This document shows, piece after piece, positions 28,472 through 38,016 of a stretch of DNA of 57,165 bases. Position numbers and translations under genes: made by a program. The notes beneath the pieces were generated by a model. It was not told where the DNA came from and searched no databases. It worked only from the letters and a program-made list of their open reading frames with translations. Numbering within the stretch: position 1 is the stretch's first letter; every line of letters begins with the position of its first letter. The DNA comes from Spirochaetaceae bacterium (GTDB lineage: Bacteria > Spirochaetota > Spirochaetia > DSM-27196 > PWMO01). Where the stretch lies: the NCBI GenBank assembly GCA_007693485.1, contig REDM01000211.1:1-57165 (forward strand), in the 5' to 3' direction.

Positions 28472-30979
28472 CTATGACGTCGCGACGGGTACTTCCGCCT
28501 TGGGCCGTGCCACTTTCGCGCGGAAACTGATCTTCCCAGCCTTTACGCTGACCACCACGTGGCTTCCCTCGGTGAATCGCCCACGCAGAATCTCCATCGA
28601 AAGGGGATCCTCGAGTTCTTTCTGGATGATCCGCCGCATCGGACGGGCTCCAAACTTCACGTCGTAGCCGTTATCAATCAGGAACTGTTTGGCGGTCTTC
28701 TTGATCTCCAGGACAATCTCTTTCTCTGCAAGTCGGGTCTGTACGTCGGCGAGCATGATCTCCAGGATCCGGCCAACGTGTTCGCGGCTCAGGCTGTGGA
28801 AGACGACGATCTCATCGACGCGATTCAGGAACTCCGGTCGGAAGAGGCGCTTGAGCTCGTTCATGGCGGACGCCTTGATCTCCCGGTGCTCGAGCAGCCC
28901 CTCGGTGGTCTGGAACCCCACCATGGAGTCGCGCGAAATCTCGCGGGCGCCGGCGTTGGAGGTCATGATCATGACGCAGTTGCGGAACGAGACGGTGTGG
29001 CCCAGGTTATCCTGCAGCTGCCCCTCTTCCAGGACCTGGAGCAGGATGTTGAAAACGTCAGGGTGTGCCTTTTCGATCTCGTCGAGGAGTACCACGCTGT
29101 ACGGCTTACGGCGGATCTTTTCGGTCAGCAGTCCACCCTCGTCGTAGCCCACGTAACCCGGAGGCGCTCCGACCAGACGCGACACGTTGTGCTTCTCCAT
29201 GAAGTCGGACATGTCGATGCGCACCAGGGCGTCCGGCGATCCAAAGAGAAACTCCGCGAGGCACTTGGCGACGTGGGTCTTCCCGACGCCGGTTGGACCG
29301 AGAAAAATGAAGGAACCCATCGGGCGGTCCGGGGCACTCAGACCCGTGCGGGATCGACGGATACTCGACGAGATGGCGGAGATCGCTTCGGCCTGGCCGA
29401 TGACCCGCTTCTGAAGATCAACTTCGATGTGGAGCAGCTTCTCCATCTCACTCTGCGCGATCCGGGCGAGGGGAATCCCGGTGACCGATGCGAGCACGTA
29501 CTGGATGTCGTCGGAATCAACCACGTTCTGCTCGGTCTTGAGCGTCACCTTCCACTCGTTTTTCAGATCCTCTACGCGGTTCTTGAGTTCGCGAACCTGA
29601 TCCCGTACCGCGGCCGCCCGCTCGTAGTTCTGCGAGTTGACCAGGGCAAGCTTCTCGGAGTTGAGCTTCTCGATCTCGCGCTCAAGGTCGGCGAGCTCGG
29701 TGGGACGCACGCTGTTGTGGATCCGCTTGCGTGACCCTGCCTCGTCGATGAGGTCGATCGCCTTGTCCGGCAGAAAGCGGTCCTGGATGTAGCGACGCGA
29801 CAGCACCGCTGCGACCTCGATCGCTCCGGGCGTGTACGAGACGTTATGATGGTCTTCGTAGCGCTCCTTGATTCCCTTGAGGATCTCGATGGTTTCTTCC
29901 ACCGAGGGTTCCTCCACAAAAATGGTCTGAAAGCGGCGCTCGAGGGCGGCGTCTTTCTCAATGTATTTCTTGTACTCGTTGAGCGTGGTAGCGCCGATGC
30001 ACTGGATCTCTCCCCGAGAGAGCGCCGGTTTGAGCATGTTGGACGCGTCGATGGCTCCCTCGGCTCCACCGGCCCCGATGATGGTGTGCAGCTCGTCGAT
30101 AAACAGAATGACGTTGCCCGCGTTGATGATCTCTTTCATCACCCGCTTGAGGCGCTCTTCGAACTCGCCGCGGTACTTGGTTCCCGCGATCAGCGAGGCG
30201 AGGTCGAGGGTAAGGACCCGGCGGCCGATCAGCACGTCGGGCGCGGACGCGTCAATAATTCGTTGAGCAAGCCCTTCCACGATGGCAGTCTTGCCGACAC
30301 CGGGCTCGCCGATGAGTACCGGGTTGTTTTTGGTTCGCCGGGCAAGAATCTGAATGACTCGTTCGATTTCGCGGGCGCGGCCCACTACCGGATCGAGTTT
30401 GTCCTCGCGCGCCATCTCGGTGAGATCACGGGAAAACTCGTCCAGCGTCGGGGTGGCTTTCTTCCCTGCCGTCGGCTGCCCCTGCGGTTTTCGCTTCTGC
30501 TGCTGCTGTTGTGGAAGCCGCGGCGCGGTGGGCGACCCTCCCGCACCCGAGAGCTCGGCGATCACGTCACGCATCATTTCGATGGTGATACTGTTGCGGC
30601 CAAGGTACTGTGCGGTCTCTCCGCTGCTCTCCCGCATGCAGGCGAGCAGGAGATGCTCGGTGCCGATGTACTCGTGGCCGAGGTTTCGTGCCTCTTCGGC
30701 CGAATCTTCGAGCACCTTCTTGCCGCGCGGCGAAGGCGGTACGTCGCCGAGAATGAAGCCCCCACGCTTCTTGGGAATCGCTTTCTCGACCTCGATCTGC
30801 ATCTTGGCCGGATCGACCATCACCTTCTCAAGCGCCTTGAACCCCAGGCCGCCGCCCTCTTTGAGCAGCGCGAGCATGATATGCTCGGGCAGAAGCTGGT
30901 CTGAGTGAAACCGCTTTGCTTCATCCTGTGCCAGGATGGTGAGTACCTTTTGAGCGCGCTGTGTGAGCCCCTTGAACAT
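28472..30979 (-). CDS. clpC: Clp protease ATP-binding subunit ClpC
   Basis: Two Clp-N repeats, GEPGVGKTAIVEGLAQRI, GPTGVGKTHVAKCLAEFLFG, UVR-like middle region. Confidence 0.95.
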   Translation of the reverse strand: MFKGLTQRAQKVLTILAQDEAKRFHSDQLLPEHIMLALLKEGGGLGFKALEKVMVDPAKMQIEVEKAIPKKRGGFILGDVPPSPRGKKVLEDSAEEARNLGHEYIGTEHLLLACMRESSGETAQYLGRNSITIEMMRDVIAELSGAGGSPTAPRLPQQQQQKRKPQGQPTAGKKATPTLDEFSRDLTEMAREDKLDPVVGRAREIERVIQILARRTKNNPVLIGEPGVGKTAIVEGLAQRIIDASAPDVLIGRRVLTLDLASLIAGTKYRGEFEERLKRVMKEIINAGNVILFIDELHTIIGAGGAEGAIDASNMLKPALSRGEIQCIGATTLNEYKKYIEKDAALERRFQTIFVEEPSVEETIEILKGIKERYEDHHNVSYTPGAIEVAAVLSRRYIQDRFLPDKAIDLIDEAGSRKRIHNSVRPTELADLEREIEKLNSEKLALVNSQNYERAAAVRDQVRELKNRVEDLKNEWKVTLKTEQNVVDSDDIQYVLASVTGIPLARIAQSEMEKLLHIEVDLQKRVIGQAEAISAISSSIRRSRTGLSAPDRPMGSFIFLGPTGVGKTHVAKCLAEFLFGSPDALVRIDMSDFMEKHNVSRLVGAPPGYVGYDEGGLLTEKIRRKPYSVVLLDEIEKAHPDVFNILLQVLEEGQLQDNLGHTVSFRNCVMIMTSNAGAREISRDSMVGFQTTEGLLEHREIKASAMNELKRLFRPEFLNRVDEIVVFHSLSREHVGRILEIMLADVQTRLAEKEIVLEIKKTAKQFLIDNGYDVKFGARPMRRIIQKELEDPLSMEILRGRFTEGSHVVVSVKAGKISFRAKVARPKAEVPVATS

Positions 30980-30993
30980 TGTTCCTCCCTGAA

Positions 30994-32022
30994 TCAGCCG
31001 CGTGCGGCCAGACAACGGCGCAACAGATGCGCCCGACAATCGTCCTCGTTGTCCTCCGGTCTGTCACCGCTCTGCATCAGATGCGACTTTTGACTCAAAA
31101 ACAGCAACGACGTCACTTCTTCCATTCCAATCTCATCGGTCAGACCGAGGGCAATCCCGAGCCGAACCCACGACAGCAGCTGCATCGCATCGTCGGCCCG
31201 AATGGCCGCGGCATTTCTCAGCAGCGCAAGCGCCCGTTCTACCGATTCCCGGGTCTCATCCCGGCGCTCGTTGAGGAGCAACTCGCGCGACTCTCGCTCA
31301 TAATGTACTAAACGACTGACGCTATTTGCAAGTTCATCGAGAATCTTCGTCTCATTCCACCCCGGATGGGTGCCGGATTCAAGCAAATAGACATTTCCCA
31401 GCGAGTGAGCGCCCGAAGAGCGAAACGCCTTGATCGCAATTCCCGGCTCCAGCGCGCCGCTCACCGCCTCGTGAGCCTGAGGAGAATCCATCAGGGCCGG
31501 GAGATGCACGAGCGCTGAGGCGCGGATTGCCGCTCCCGATGCGTTTGGGTCAGGGCCCATGTACCCCCAGTGGAGGGAAACAGCAAAGGGAAGCTCGGTG
31601 TCAACGATATCCGCAATGGTGCGCGCGTCGGAGAGCGCATCCGCCCAGGCGCATCCGCTTCGTGAGGCGGACACCCGGACGTGGTCATCGTCAAACAGCG
31701 TCACCGTCACACCCTGATCGGCGCGCACAAACACGTCACCAGCATGCTGAGGCGGTACGTCCACCAGCCGCCGTTCGCGCAGCAACAGAGCGGTCTGGTC
31801 GAGTGGGTCGGAAAAGGCGCCAAACTCCTCATCGCGCCCGTCCAGGACCGTTCGCACCGCTTCGGAGATCTCTGTTCGTGCCTCAGCCGACAATAGCGGG
31901 AGAAACGGATAGCCCGCCACGTTTCGTCCCAGGCGAACGTGGGTCGAAAGCACGACGTCCCCTTCGGGACCGGCGGCGAAAAACCAACCGCGATCGAGAT
32001 CAAGCCTGTGCGCGATTACCAC
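30994..32022 (-). CDS. mcsB: McsB-like protein of the guanidino-kinase superfamily (catalytic motifs degenerate)
   Basis: STHVRLGRNVAGYPF, AIRASALVHLPALM, LLSWVRLGIALGLTDEI; GTG start at 32022 directly after mcsA stop; synteny with mcsA and clpC. Confidence 0.85.
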   Translation of the reverse strand: MVIAHRLDLDRGWFFAAGPEGDVVLSTHVRLGRNVAGYPFLPLLSAEARTEISEAVRTVLDGRDEEFGAFSDPLDQTALLLRERRLVDVPPQHAGDVFVRADQGVTVTLFDDDHVRVSASRSGCAWADALSDARTIADIVDTELPFAVSLHWGYMGPDPNASGAAIRASALVHLPALMDSPQAHEAVSGALEPGIAIKAFRSSGAHSLGNVYLLESGTHPGWNETKILDELANSVSRLVHYERESRELLLNERRDETRESVERALALLRNAAAIRADDAMQLLSWVRLGIALGLTDEIGMEEVTSLLFLSQKSHLMQSGDRPEDNEDDCRAHLLRRCLAARG

Positions 32023-32023
32023 C

Positions 32024-32512
32024 TCATCGCTCTCCCTGCGAATCGATGATGTGAATGGCGTCGCGGAGGTGCGCGGCTTCCTCGTAGCGCTCGTGGTCCA
32101 GCGCGGAGCGCAGCTGTTCGCGCAGCGCTTCGCGATCGACATAGAAGGTCTTGAGCGATTCCAGTCGGGCTGGGAGTGAACCGGAGTAGGCGCTGCCGGC
32201 GGTACCAATCAGGGCATCGATTTCCTGGTGAAAGTGGGTGTAACAATCGGGACAGCCGAGGCGCCCCTGATCCCGCAGGTCACGGTAGGTTGTCCCGCAC
32301 TGTGGGCACACCTTCTCTTCTACCCCGTCTTCACCGCCAATCAGCAGCTCTTCGAAGAGCTCGGCCGGCCGCGGCATCCGCGGAGGCAGCTCGGTGAGAA
32401 GGCCCGCCATCTCGGCGCAGTCGACACAGACCCAGTGCACGGTCTGCTCCTCACCAAAGGTTTGCTCAACCCGAAACGTAGCTTCCTGTTTTCCGCAAAA
32501 ACTGCACCGCAC
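32024..32512 (-). CDS. mcsA: McsA-like zinc-binding activator protein (UVR domain)
   Basis: Four CxxC pairs (CSFC, CVDC, CPQC, CPDC) and C-terminal UVR-like motif. Confidence 0.88.
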   Translation of the reverse strand: MRCSFCGKQEATFRVEQTFGEEQTVHWVCVDCAEMAGLLTELPPRMPRPAELFEELLIGGEDGVEEKVCPQCGTTYRDLRDQGRLGCPDCYTHFHQEIDALIGTAGSAYSGSLPARLESLKTFYVDREALREQLRSALDHERYEEAAHLRDAIHIIDSQGER

Positions 32513-32621
32513 GCAACTGCACCTCGCTGTGAATATACCACCCTTTCGGTCCGCTCACAACACGAGACGGCCCCTTCGGCAATCGGCGTCGATACGCAGA
32601 CGTGAAAATCAGCGGTGAAAA

Positions 32622-33962
32622 TCAGTGGCGCCGCATCACGTCGATGGGGCGGATACCCGCAGCACGGCGGGCGGGAATCCACGCGGCCACGGTGGACAGC
32701 CCAATCGAGAGCGCTGCGGCGGCGGCAAGCTCGGGAAAGGAGAGCACAACCGGCAGGCGCTCGAGGTAGAACTCAGAGTGAAAGAGGCTGACTTCGGTGG
32801 GCGCGCGAACCCCAAAGGGCGCGGCAAGCAACCCTCCGATGCCCGCCGCGAGGTTGATGATGGCTTCGATGCCGGCCAGAATCTCGTTGACCGTGATGGA
32901 GGCGAGCAGTCCAACCGCAACCCCGATCGCTGCTCCCACAATTCCGGCAAAAAACCCGCACAGCACGAACACGGCGGCCATCGCCCCCGGCTGCGCCCCG
33001 ACGCTCTTGAGAATGGCGATCTCGGGCTGCTTCTCGATGATCAGCATCACCATGGCCGATGAAATGTTGACCGATGCGACGCAGACGATCAGCACCATAA
33101 TGAAGAGCAGAAGATTGCGGGTTGTGACGAAGGAAAGATAGCGCGAACGCTCCAGATCGTACCACGAGAAGAGCCGCCACCGGTCGTCAAGCTCGTTGCG
33201 TATGCCGCGAACCATCGCAGCGGTCACGGCGTCCGGCCGGGGCGAAAAAATGGGATTCGCGATACGGTAGGGGTACTCCACCTTGATCCCGATGATCTGC
33301 CGCGCGGTGCCCGGCGCCAGAATCTGCATACCCCGCTCCAGGGGCACGTAGACCCAGAGTCGATCCAGGTCCTGATACCCGGTCGATACCACCCCGCTGA
33401 CCACAAAACTGCTGATCCGCGGCAGGAAAGCGCCACCGGGTCCCGGCCTCACGGTCAGCAGGCGCACGGCGTCCCCCGGCCCAACCGCCAGCTGCCGCGC
33501 GAGCTGGACGCCGAGCACCACCGACTGTTCCGTGCTCAGGTCGAAGACACCACCCTCAAGCTCCACGTAGGCGCGAAAGCCCGCGTCCCGCTCCCAGATG
33601 TCGGGAGAAACGGCGCGGACCGTTGCCCCGGCGCGCCCCGCATCGGAATAGAGCAGGCCGATGCCCTGCCGCTCCGGGATCACCACCTGCACACCCGGTA
33701 CGGCCGCAATTCGGTCGGCGGTCGCGGTGATCTCCTGGAGGGTGAAATCATCGCGGCCAATCGCCTGCAGATGGTAGGTTCCTGCCTCGATGAAGCGCGA
33801 GGTGATGCCTTGAATCATGCCGTCGGATACCTGCAGGACCAGCACCAGAGGGACCAGGCTCAGTCCTACCGCAACCACGGCAGAACGAATCCGGCCCGGC
33901 CGACCGTCGCGACGGCCGAAGAGAAACCGCGCGGCAAGATAGAACACGGCGCGCACGTTCAT
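32622..33962 (-). CDS. ABC transporter permease, LolC/LolE/FtsX family
   Basis: MacB-like periplasmic domain and C-terminal FtsX-type TM block ending WIPARRAAGIRPIDVMR. Confidence 0.9.
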   Translation of the reverse strand: MNVRAVFYLAARFLFGRRDGRPGRIRSAVVAVGLSLVPLVLVLQVSDGMIQGITSRFIEAGTYHLQAIGRDDFTLQEITATADRIAAVPGVQVVIPERQGIGLLYSDAGRAGATVRAVSPDIWERDAGFRAYVELEGGVFDLSTEQSVVLGVQLARQLAVGPGDAVRLLTVRPGPGGAFLPRISSFVVSGVVSTGYQDLDRLWVYVPLERGMQILAPGTARQIIGIKVEYPYRIANPIFSPRPDAVTAAMVRGIRNELDDRWRLFSWYDLERSRYLSFVTTRNLLLFIMVLIVCVASVNISSAMVMLIIEKQPEIAILKSVGAQPGAMAAVFVLCGFFAGIVGAAIGVAVGLLASITVNEILAGIEAIINLAAGIGGLLAAPFGVRAPTEVSLFHSEFYLERLPVVLSFPELAAAAALSIGLSTVAAWIPARRAAGIRPIDVMRRH

Positions 33963-34636
33963 GCCGGTCGTAATACTCCGTGTTCCAATACCAGCTGTCG
34001 GTCCGCGCGGGCGCCCAATGCGCTGTCGTGCGTGACCAGCAGCAGGGTTTTTCCGCGGGTTCTCACCAGGTCAAAGAGAATCTCCTCTACGATGGCCGAG
34101 TTGCGCTCATCTAAGTTTCCGGTGGGTTCGTCGGCCAGTACGACCTCGGGGTCGTTTACCAGGGCACGGGCGAGTGCCACCCGCTGACGCTCCCCGCCGG
34201 AGAGGCGGCTGGGATAGTGCTCGACTCGCTGCGCGAGCCCCACCGCGTCCAGCAGCTCCCGCGCCCGCTCCATCGCCTCACCGCGAGCCCTCCCAGCCAT
34301 GAAGGCGGGCAGCATCACGTTTTCCAGCGCGGTGAAGTCCTTCAGCAGATAGTGAAACTGGAACACCAACCCGATCGAGTTTGCCCGGTAGGTCGAGAGC
34401 TCGGTCTCATCGAGGCTGTGCACGCGATAGCCGGCCACGAGCACAGTGCCCCCGGTGGCTGCCTCCAGACCGCCGACGATGTTGAGCAGGGTGCTCTTGC
34501 CGGAACCACTCTCGCCGGTGATCACCACCACAGTACCGGAGGATACCGACAGCTGCACATCGGCGAGAATGCGCAACTGCTCGCTGCCGGTGAGAAATAC
34601 CTTGGACACGTGGTCCACCCGAATGATCTCGTTCAT
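33959..34636 (-). CDS. lolD: ABC transporter ATP-binding protein, LolD-like
   Basis: GESGSGKSTLLNIVGGLE, LSGGERQRVALARALVNDPEVVLADEPTGNLD; ATG at 34636. Confidence 0.9.
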   Translation of the reverse strand: MNEIIRVDHVSKVFLTGSEQLRILADVQLSVSSGTVVVITGESGSGKSTLLNIVGGLEAATGGTVLVAGYRVHSLDETELSTYRANSIGLVFQFHYLLKDFTALENVMLPAFMAGRARGEAMERARELLDAVGLAQRVEHYPSRLSGGERQRVALARALVNDPEVVLADEPTGNLDERNSAIVEEILFDLVRTRGKTLLLVTHDSALGARADRQLVLEHGVLRPA

Positions 34637-35952
34637 CACTGGTACCGTAACACGTCGGAGGGTTTTATTCTCGTGATCTGAGCCGACGCGCCGAGCGCCG
34701 CGATCCCTGCGGAGAGAAACGCGAACAGAAAAATGCCCGCGGCTTCCCACAAAACCACACGGCTCGGAACTTCCTCGATGTAGAAGTAGGTCGGCGAGAA
34801 GATCGCGAAGTCACTCGCGGCAAAGAATCCAAAGGGATAGAGCAGCAGCGAGGCCACGTCCGCGAGGCCGTTCACAATCACCTCGGCGAAGGCGAAGACC
34901 TCGTTGATGTTCACCGATACCGCGAGGCCGGCGGCCATGCCCAGGGCACCGCCCAAGAGCCCGATGATCAGCCCCTCGATCACAAAAACCAGCCTCACAC
35001 TGCCCGGCGGGGCACCCATCGCCTTGATGACGGCAATTTCCTCGGTACGCTCAGACACCGAGCGACGAAGCGCCTGGTAGATGTTTGCCCCCACCACCAC
35101 AAAAATCAGACCGATGAGAAGGCTCATCATGAGTTTCTCCACGCGCAGGGCACCGAAGATCGCTCGGTTGAAGGTACGCCATGAGACCACCTCCGCGCGC
35201 GATTCCCATCCGTACTCGGCGAGGATCGCCCGCAGCGCCGTGGCGGCGCGCCGATCGGCAAAACGGTCGTGGAGCTTGATTCCCCAGGTCGCCTGCTCAT
35301 CGACTTCAAACCGGTCTCCCGCGGTATCCAGGGATATGAAGCCCCAACCGCGGTCATAGTCCAGAAAGCCGCTGCGAAAGAGTCCGGTCACAAAGAGCGC
35401 CGACTCCCGCGGCCGACGGACGTCGATCTGACCGCTCGACAGGGTCAGAAACGACACCGAGTCACCTACCGTGACCCCAAGGGCGCGAGCGAGCTCGGCA
35501 CCGAGAACCACGGTGTCACCACCGCTGAGGTCAAACTCGCCGCGCACGATGTCGAGCCGCGCGGCGAGGCCGCCATCGCGCTCGAGTGCGTCCTGGGGCA
35601 CGCCGCGAAGCAGCGACGCCTGCGGTTCGCCGAAGAGCCCTCGCCCGAGGCTCTGAACCTCAACAAAGGGCAGGACCGCCGAGACGCCCGGCACCGAACC
35701 AAACCGGGCAACCATCGCGGTGGGCATCGGCTCGCTGCTTTCGACGCGCAGATGGTAGGAGTTCACCTCGAGAATGCCCTCGATGGTGCTGAATTGAAAG
35801 CCGTTCATCACCGCGAGTACCGCGACCAGGGTCATCACTCCCACCGCAAGGCCCGAGACCGACAGCACGGCCGCCGTATGCCCCTTCTCCCGCCGTCGGG
35901 TGCGAAAATGCCGTCGTGCGACAAACCATATCCAGTTGAGGCGATTCATCAC
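34636..35952 (-). CDS. ABC transporter permease, LolC/LolE/FtsX family
   Basis: Paralogue of 32622..33962; FtsX-type topology; adjacent to lolD. Confidence 0.9.
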   Translation of the reverse strand: MMNRLNWIWFVARRHFRTRRREKGHTAAVLSVSGLAVGVMTLVAVLAVMNGFQFSTIEGILEVNSYHLRVESSEPMPTAMVARFGSVPGVSAVLPFVEVQSLGRGLFGEPQASLLRGVPQDALERDGGLAARLDIVRGEFDLSGGDTVVLGAELARALGVTVGDSVSFLTLSSGQIDVRRPRESALFVTGLFRSGFLDYDRGWGFISLDTAGDRFEVDEQATWGIKLHDRFADRRAATALRAILAEYGWESRAEVVSWRTFNRAIFGALRVEKLMMSLLIGLIFVVVGANIYQALRRSVSERTEEIAVIKAMGAPPGSVRLVFVIEGLIIGLLGGALGMAAGLAVSVNINEVFAFAEVIVNGLADVASLLLYPFGFFAASDFAIFSPTYFYIEEVPSRVVLWEAAGIFLFAFLSAGIAALGASAQITRIKPSDVLRYQ

Positions 35953-35961
35953 GACCGCCCC

Positions 35962-37107
35962 CTACCGTGTGCGAAGTACGTCACCATCACGGATGACCTC
36001 CTGTGAGATGATGCGATCCCCCCGGAAGACCAGTCGCAGCACCAGCCGTCCGTCGCGAAACCGCTCCTCTACCCGATCACCCTCGACTACCGCACGGTCC
36101 TCGACGGTGCCGGGATCGTCATCGTCGGGCACCAGGTGGATTACCCGCAGCTGCAGCCGGTTGTTGACCCGCTCTTCCAGCTCGGCGAGGCTGCCATCGT
36201 CGCGGTAGCGGTACTGCCTCAGCTCCCGGCGCCCAGGAGCCTCGCGAGACTCTACGGCCACGCCGTGAGGCCCAAATTCCCGCTCGACCCGCTCGATCTC
36301 GCGGCCCGACCGGTCGGTGCGAACCTCAGTTACCGCGCGCCCGCGCTCATCGAGACGGCGAGTGGTCGTCTCGCCGGTGCGTGCATCGTACACAACGGCG
36401 ACATCGGGATTCGGATCATCGTCGGAAAAGGTGAAGCGCGTCGTCAACACCACCGCGCCCCCTTCTTCCTGCTCCTCCCGCTCCGCTCGGCCAAGACGGT
36501 CGTAGCGAATACGGTCAACGCGTTCTCCGGTGTGGTGTTCCTCTTCCACCAACCTCCCCGCCACGAAGCGAAACCGGGAGGCACGCGCGGGCTGGTCAGG
36601 GTAGTCGCGGCGTACTTCGCGCAGCATGCCGTCGGGCGTGTACCGATAGACGTCCACCCAGAGGGGCCCCGATTCATCTGAGGCGTGTTTCTCCATCAGG
36701 CGGTCGCCCTGGTACCGATAGCTGAACCGCTCGATCAACTCGCCCGCTCCCGAGAAGCGCTCCTCTTCGGCAATCAGCCCGCCAGGAGAGTAGACAATCC
36801 GCGAGCGAACGATGCCGTCGACGATGCGCTCTTCCGAAAGCAGACGCCCACCGTTGCCCTGCCGCTGCACCACGGTCTCCACGAGTTCCCCGTTGTTCCA
36901 CAGCCGGCGCTCGACCCGGCCGCCTTCGCGCTGTACCGAGAGCGTCCACGGATGGCCGGCACCTTCGCCGGCACCCTCGCCGGGAGCGATGCGCTCCGCA
37001 GCGATTCCGGCGGGATTGGACCGGTACCACTGCTGCGCGGCGGCCGCTGCGGGAAGCAGGACCACCAGTACGAACGCGGCGCCGAGCGTCCGCGTTGTGC
37101 GGCTCAC
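35962..37107 (-). CDS. Exported repeat protein (YD/MORN-like imperfect repeats), unknown function
   Basis: Signal peptide ending AAAAAQQ; repeated xxGxLxExxxxxYxxDGxL-like units; 4-nt overlap with ftsY. Confidence 0.65.
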   Translation of the reverse strand: MSRTTRTLGAAFVLVVLLPAAAAAQQWYRSNPAGIAAERIAPGEGAGEGAGHPWTLSVQREGGRVERRLWNNGELVETVVQRQGNGGRLLSEERIVDGIVRSRIVYSPGGLIAEEERFSGAGELIERFSYRYQGDRLMEKHASDESGPLWVDVYRYTPDGMLREVRRDYPDQPARASRFRFVAGRLVEEEHHTGERVDRIRYDRLGRAEREEQEEGGAVVLTTRFTFSDDDPNPDVAVVYDARTGETTTRRLDERGRAVTEVRTDRSGREIERVEREFGPHGVAVESREAPGRRELRQYRYRDDGSLAELEERVNNRLQLRVIHLVPDDDDPGTVEDRAVVEGDRVEERFRDGRLVLRLVFRGDRIISQEVIRDGDVLRTR

Positions 37108-37979
37108 TGCGACACGAGCTCCGCTGCGTAGCGGCCGGAGTCAAAGGGATGAATGTCCTCGTACCGTTCGCCGCTGCCAATGAAGGCAAAGGGGATTCCC
37201 ATCGCCGAAATCGGTACAACGATTCCACCGCGCGCGGTGGAGTCGTACTTGGCGAGGATTGCGGCGTCAACGCCGACCGCGTCGTGGAATATCTCGGCCT
37301 GTCGCAACCCGTTCTGACCGGTGGTGGCGTCAATTACCAGCAGCTTACGATAGTTGCAGTCGCTCGACCTCCCTGCCACGATGCGGTCAATCTTCTGGAG
37401 CTCGGCGACGAGGTTGGCCTTGTTGTGCATGCGCCCGGCGGTGTCGGCGAGCACCAGCCGCTCACCACGAGTAACCGCGCTCTGCACCGCGTCGTAGATG
37501 ACCGCGCCGGGGTCTGCCCCGGTTCCCTGTCGGACGATGCGAACTCCAAGCCGCTCGGCGTGAATGGAGAGCTGGTCGACTGCCGCCGCGCGAAAGGTAT
37601 CGCCCGCAGCCAGCACTACACCCGACTGATTCCACACGGTACGCGCGTAGTGGGCAAGCTTGGCGATGGTGGTGGTTTTCCCCACACCATTCACGCCAAG
37701 CACCAGAAACACGTTCAATCGGTTGGCATCGGGACGGAGGTCAATCGACTTCACCCGCTGGGCGATCAGGTCCGACAGCGCCGCACGAAGCTCATCCTCG
37801 GTATTCAGCCGCGCCTTGCGGGCCCCGCTGCGCACGGCATCCGATATCTCCATGGCAACCGCGGCGCCAAGGTCTGCTTCGATGAGGCTGTCCTCGAGCG
37901 CTTCAAAGAACTCGTCGGTATCGGTGCTCCCGGTGAAGAGCGCTTTGAGTTTTGCCCCAAGTCCCTTTTTCATGGTCAT
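37104..37979 (-). CDS. ftsY: Signal recognition particle receptor
   Basis: LGVNGVGKTTTIAKLA, DTAGRMHNKANLVAEL, TKYDSTARGG-like region (AKYDSTARGGIVVPIS). Confidence 0.94.
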   Translation of the reverse strand: MTMKKGLGAKLKALFTGSTDTDEFFEALEDSLIEADLGAAVAMEISDAVRSGARKARLNTEDELRAALSDLIAQRVKSIDLRPDANRLNVFLVLGVNGVGKTTTIAKLAHYARTVWNQSGVVLAAGDTFRAAAVDQLSIHAERLGVRIVRQGTGADPGAVIYDAVQSAVTRGERLVLADTAGRMHNKANLVAELQKIDRIVAGRSSDCNYRKLLVIDATTGQNGLRQAEIFHDAVGVDAAILAKYDSTARGGIVVPISAMGIPFAFIGSGERYEDIHPFDSGRYAAELVSQ

Positions 37980-38016
37980 TCTGCTCCGTGTGCTGTTCGC
38001 GTTCGTGTGTTGATCA

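Noticed and set aside
32023-32208. N-terminal extension of the mcsB ORF in the track
   Set aside because: Overlaps mcsA coding sequence in another frame and lacks McsB similarity; GTG at 32022 fits better.
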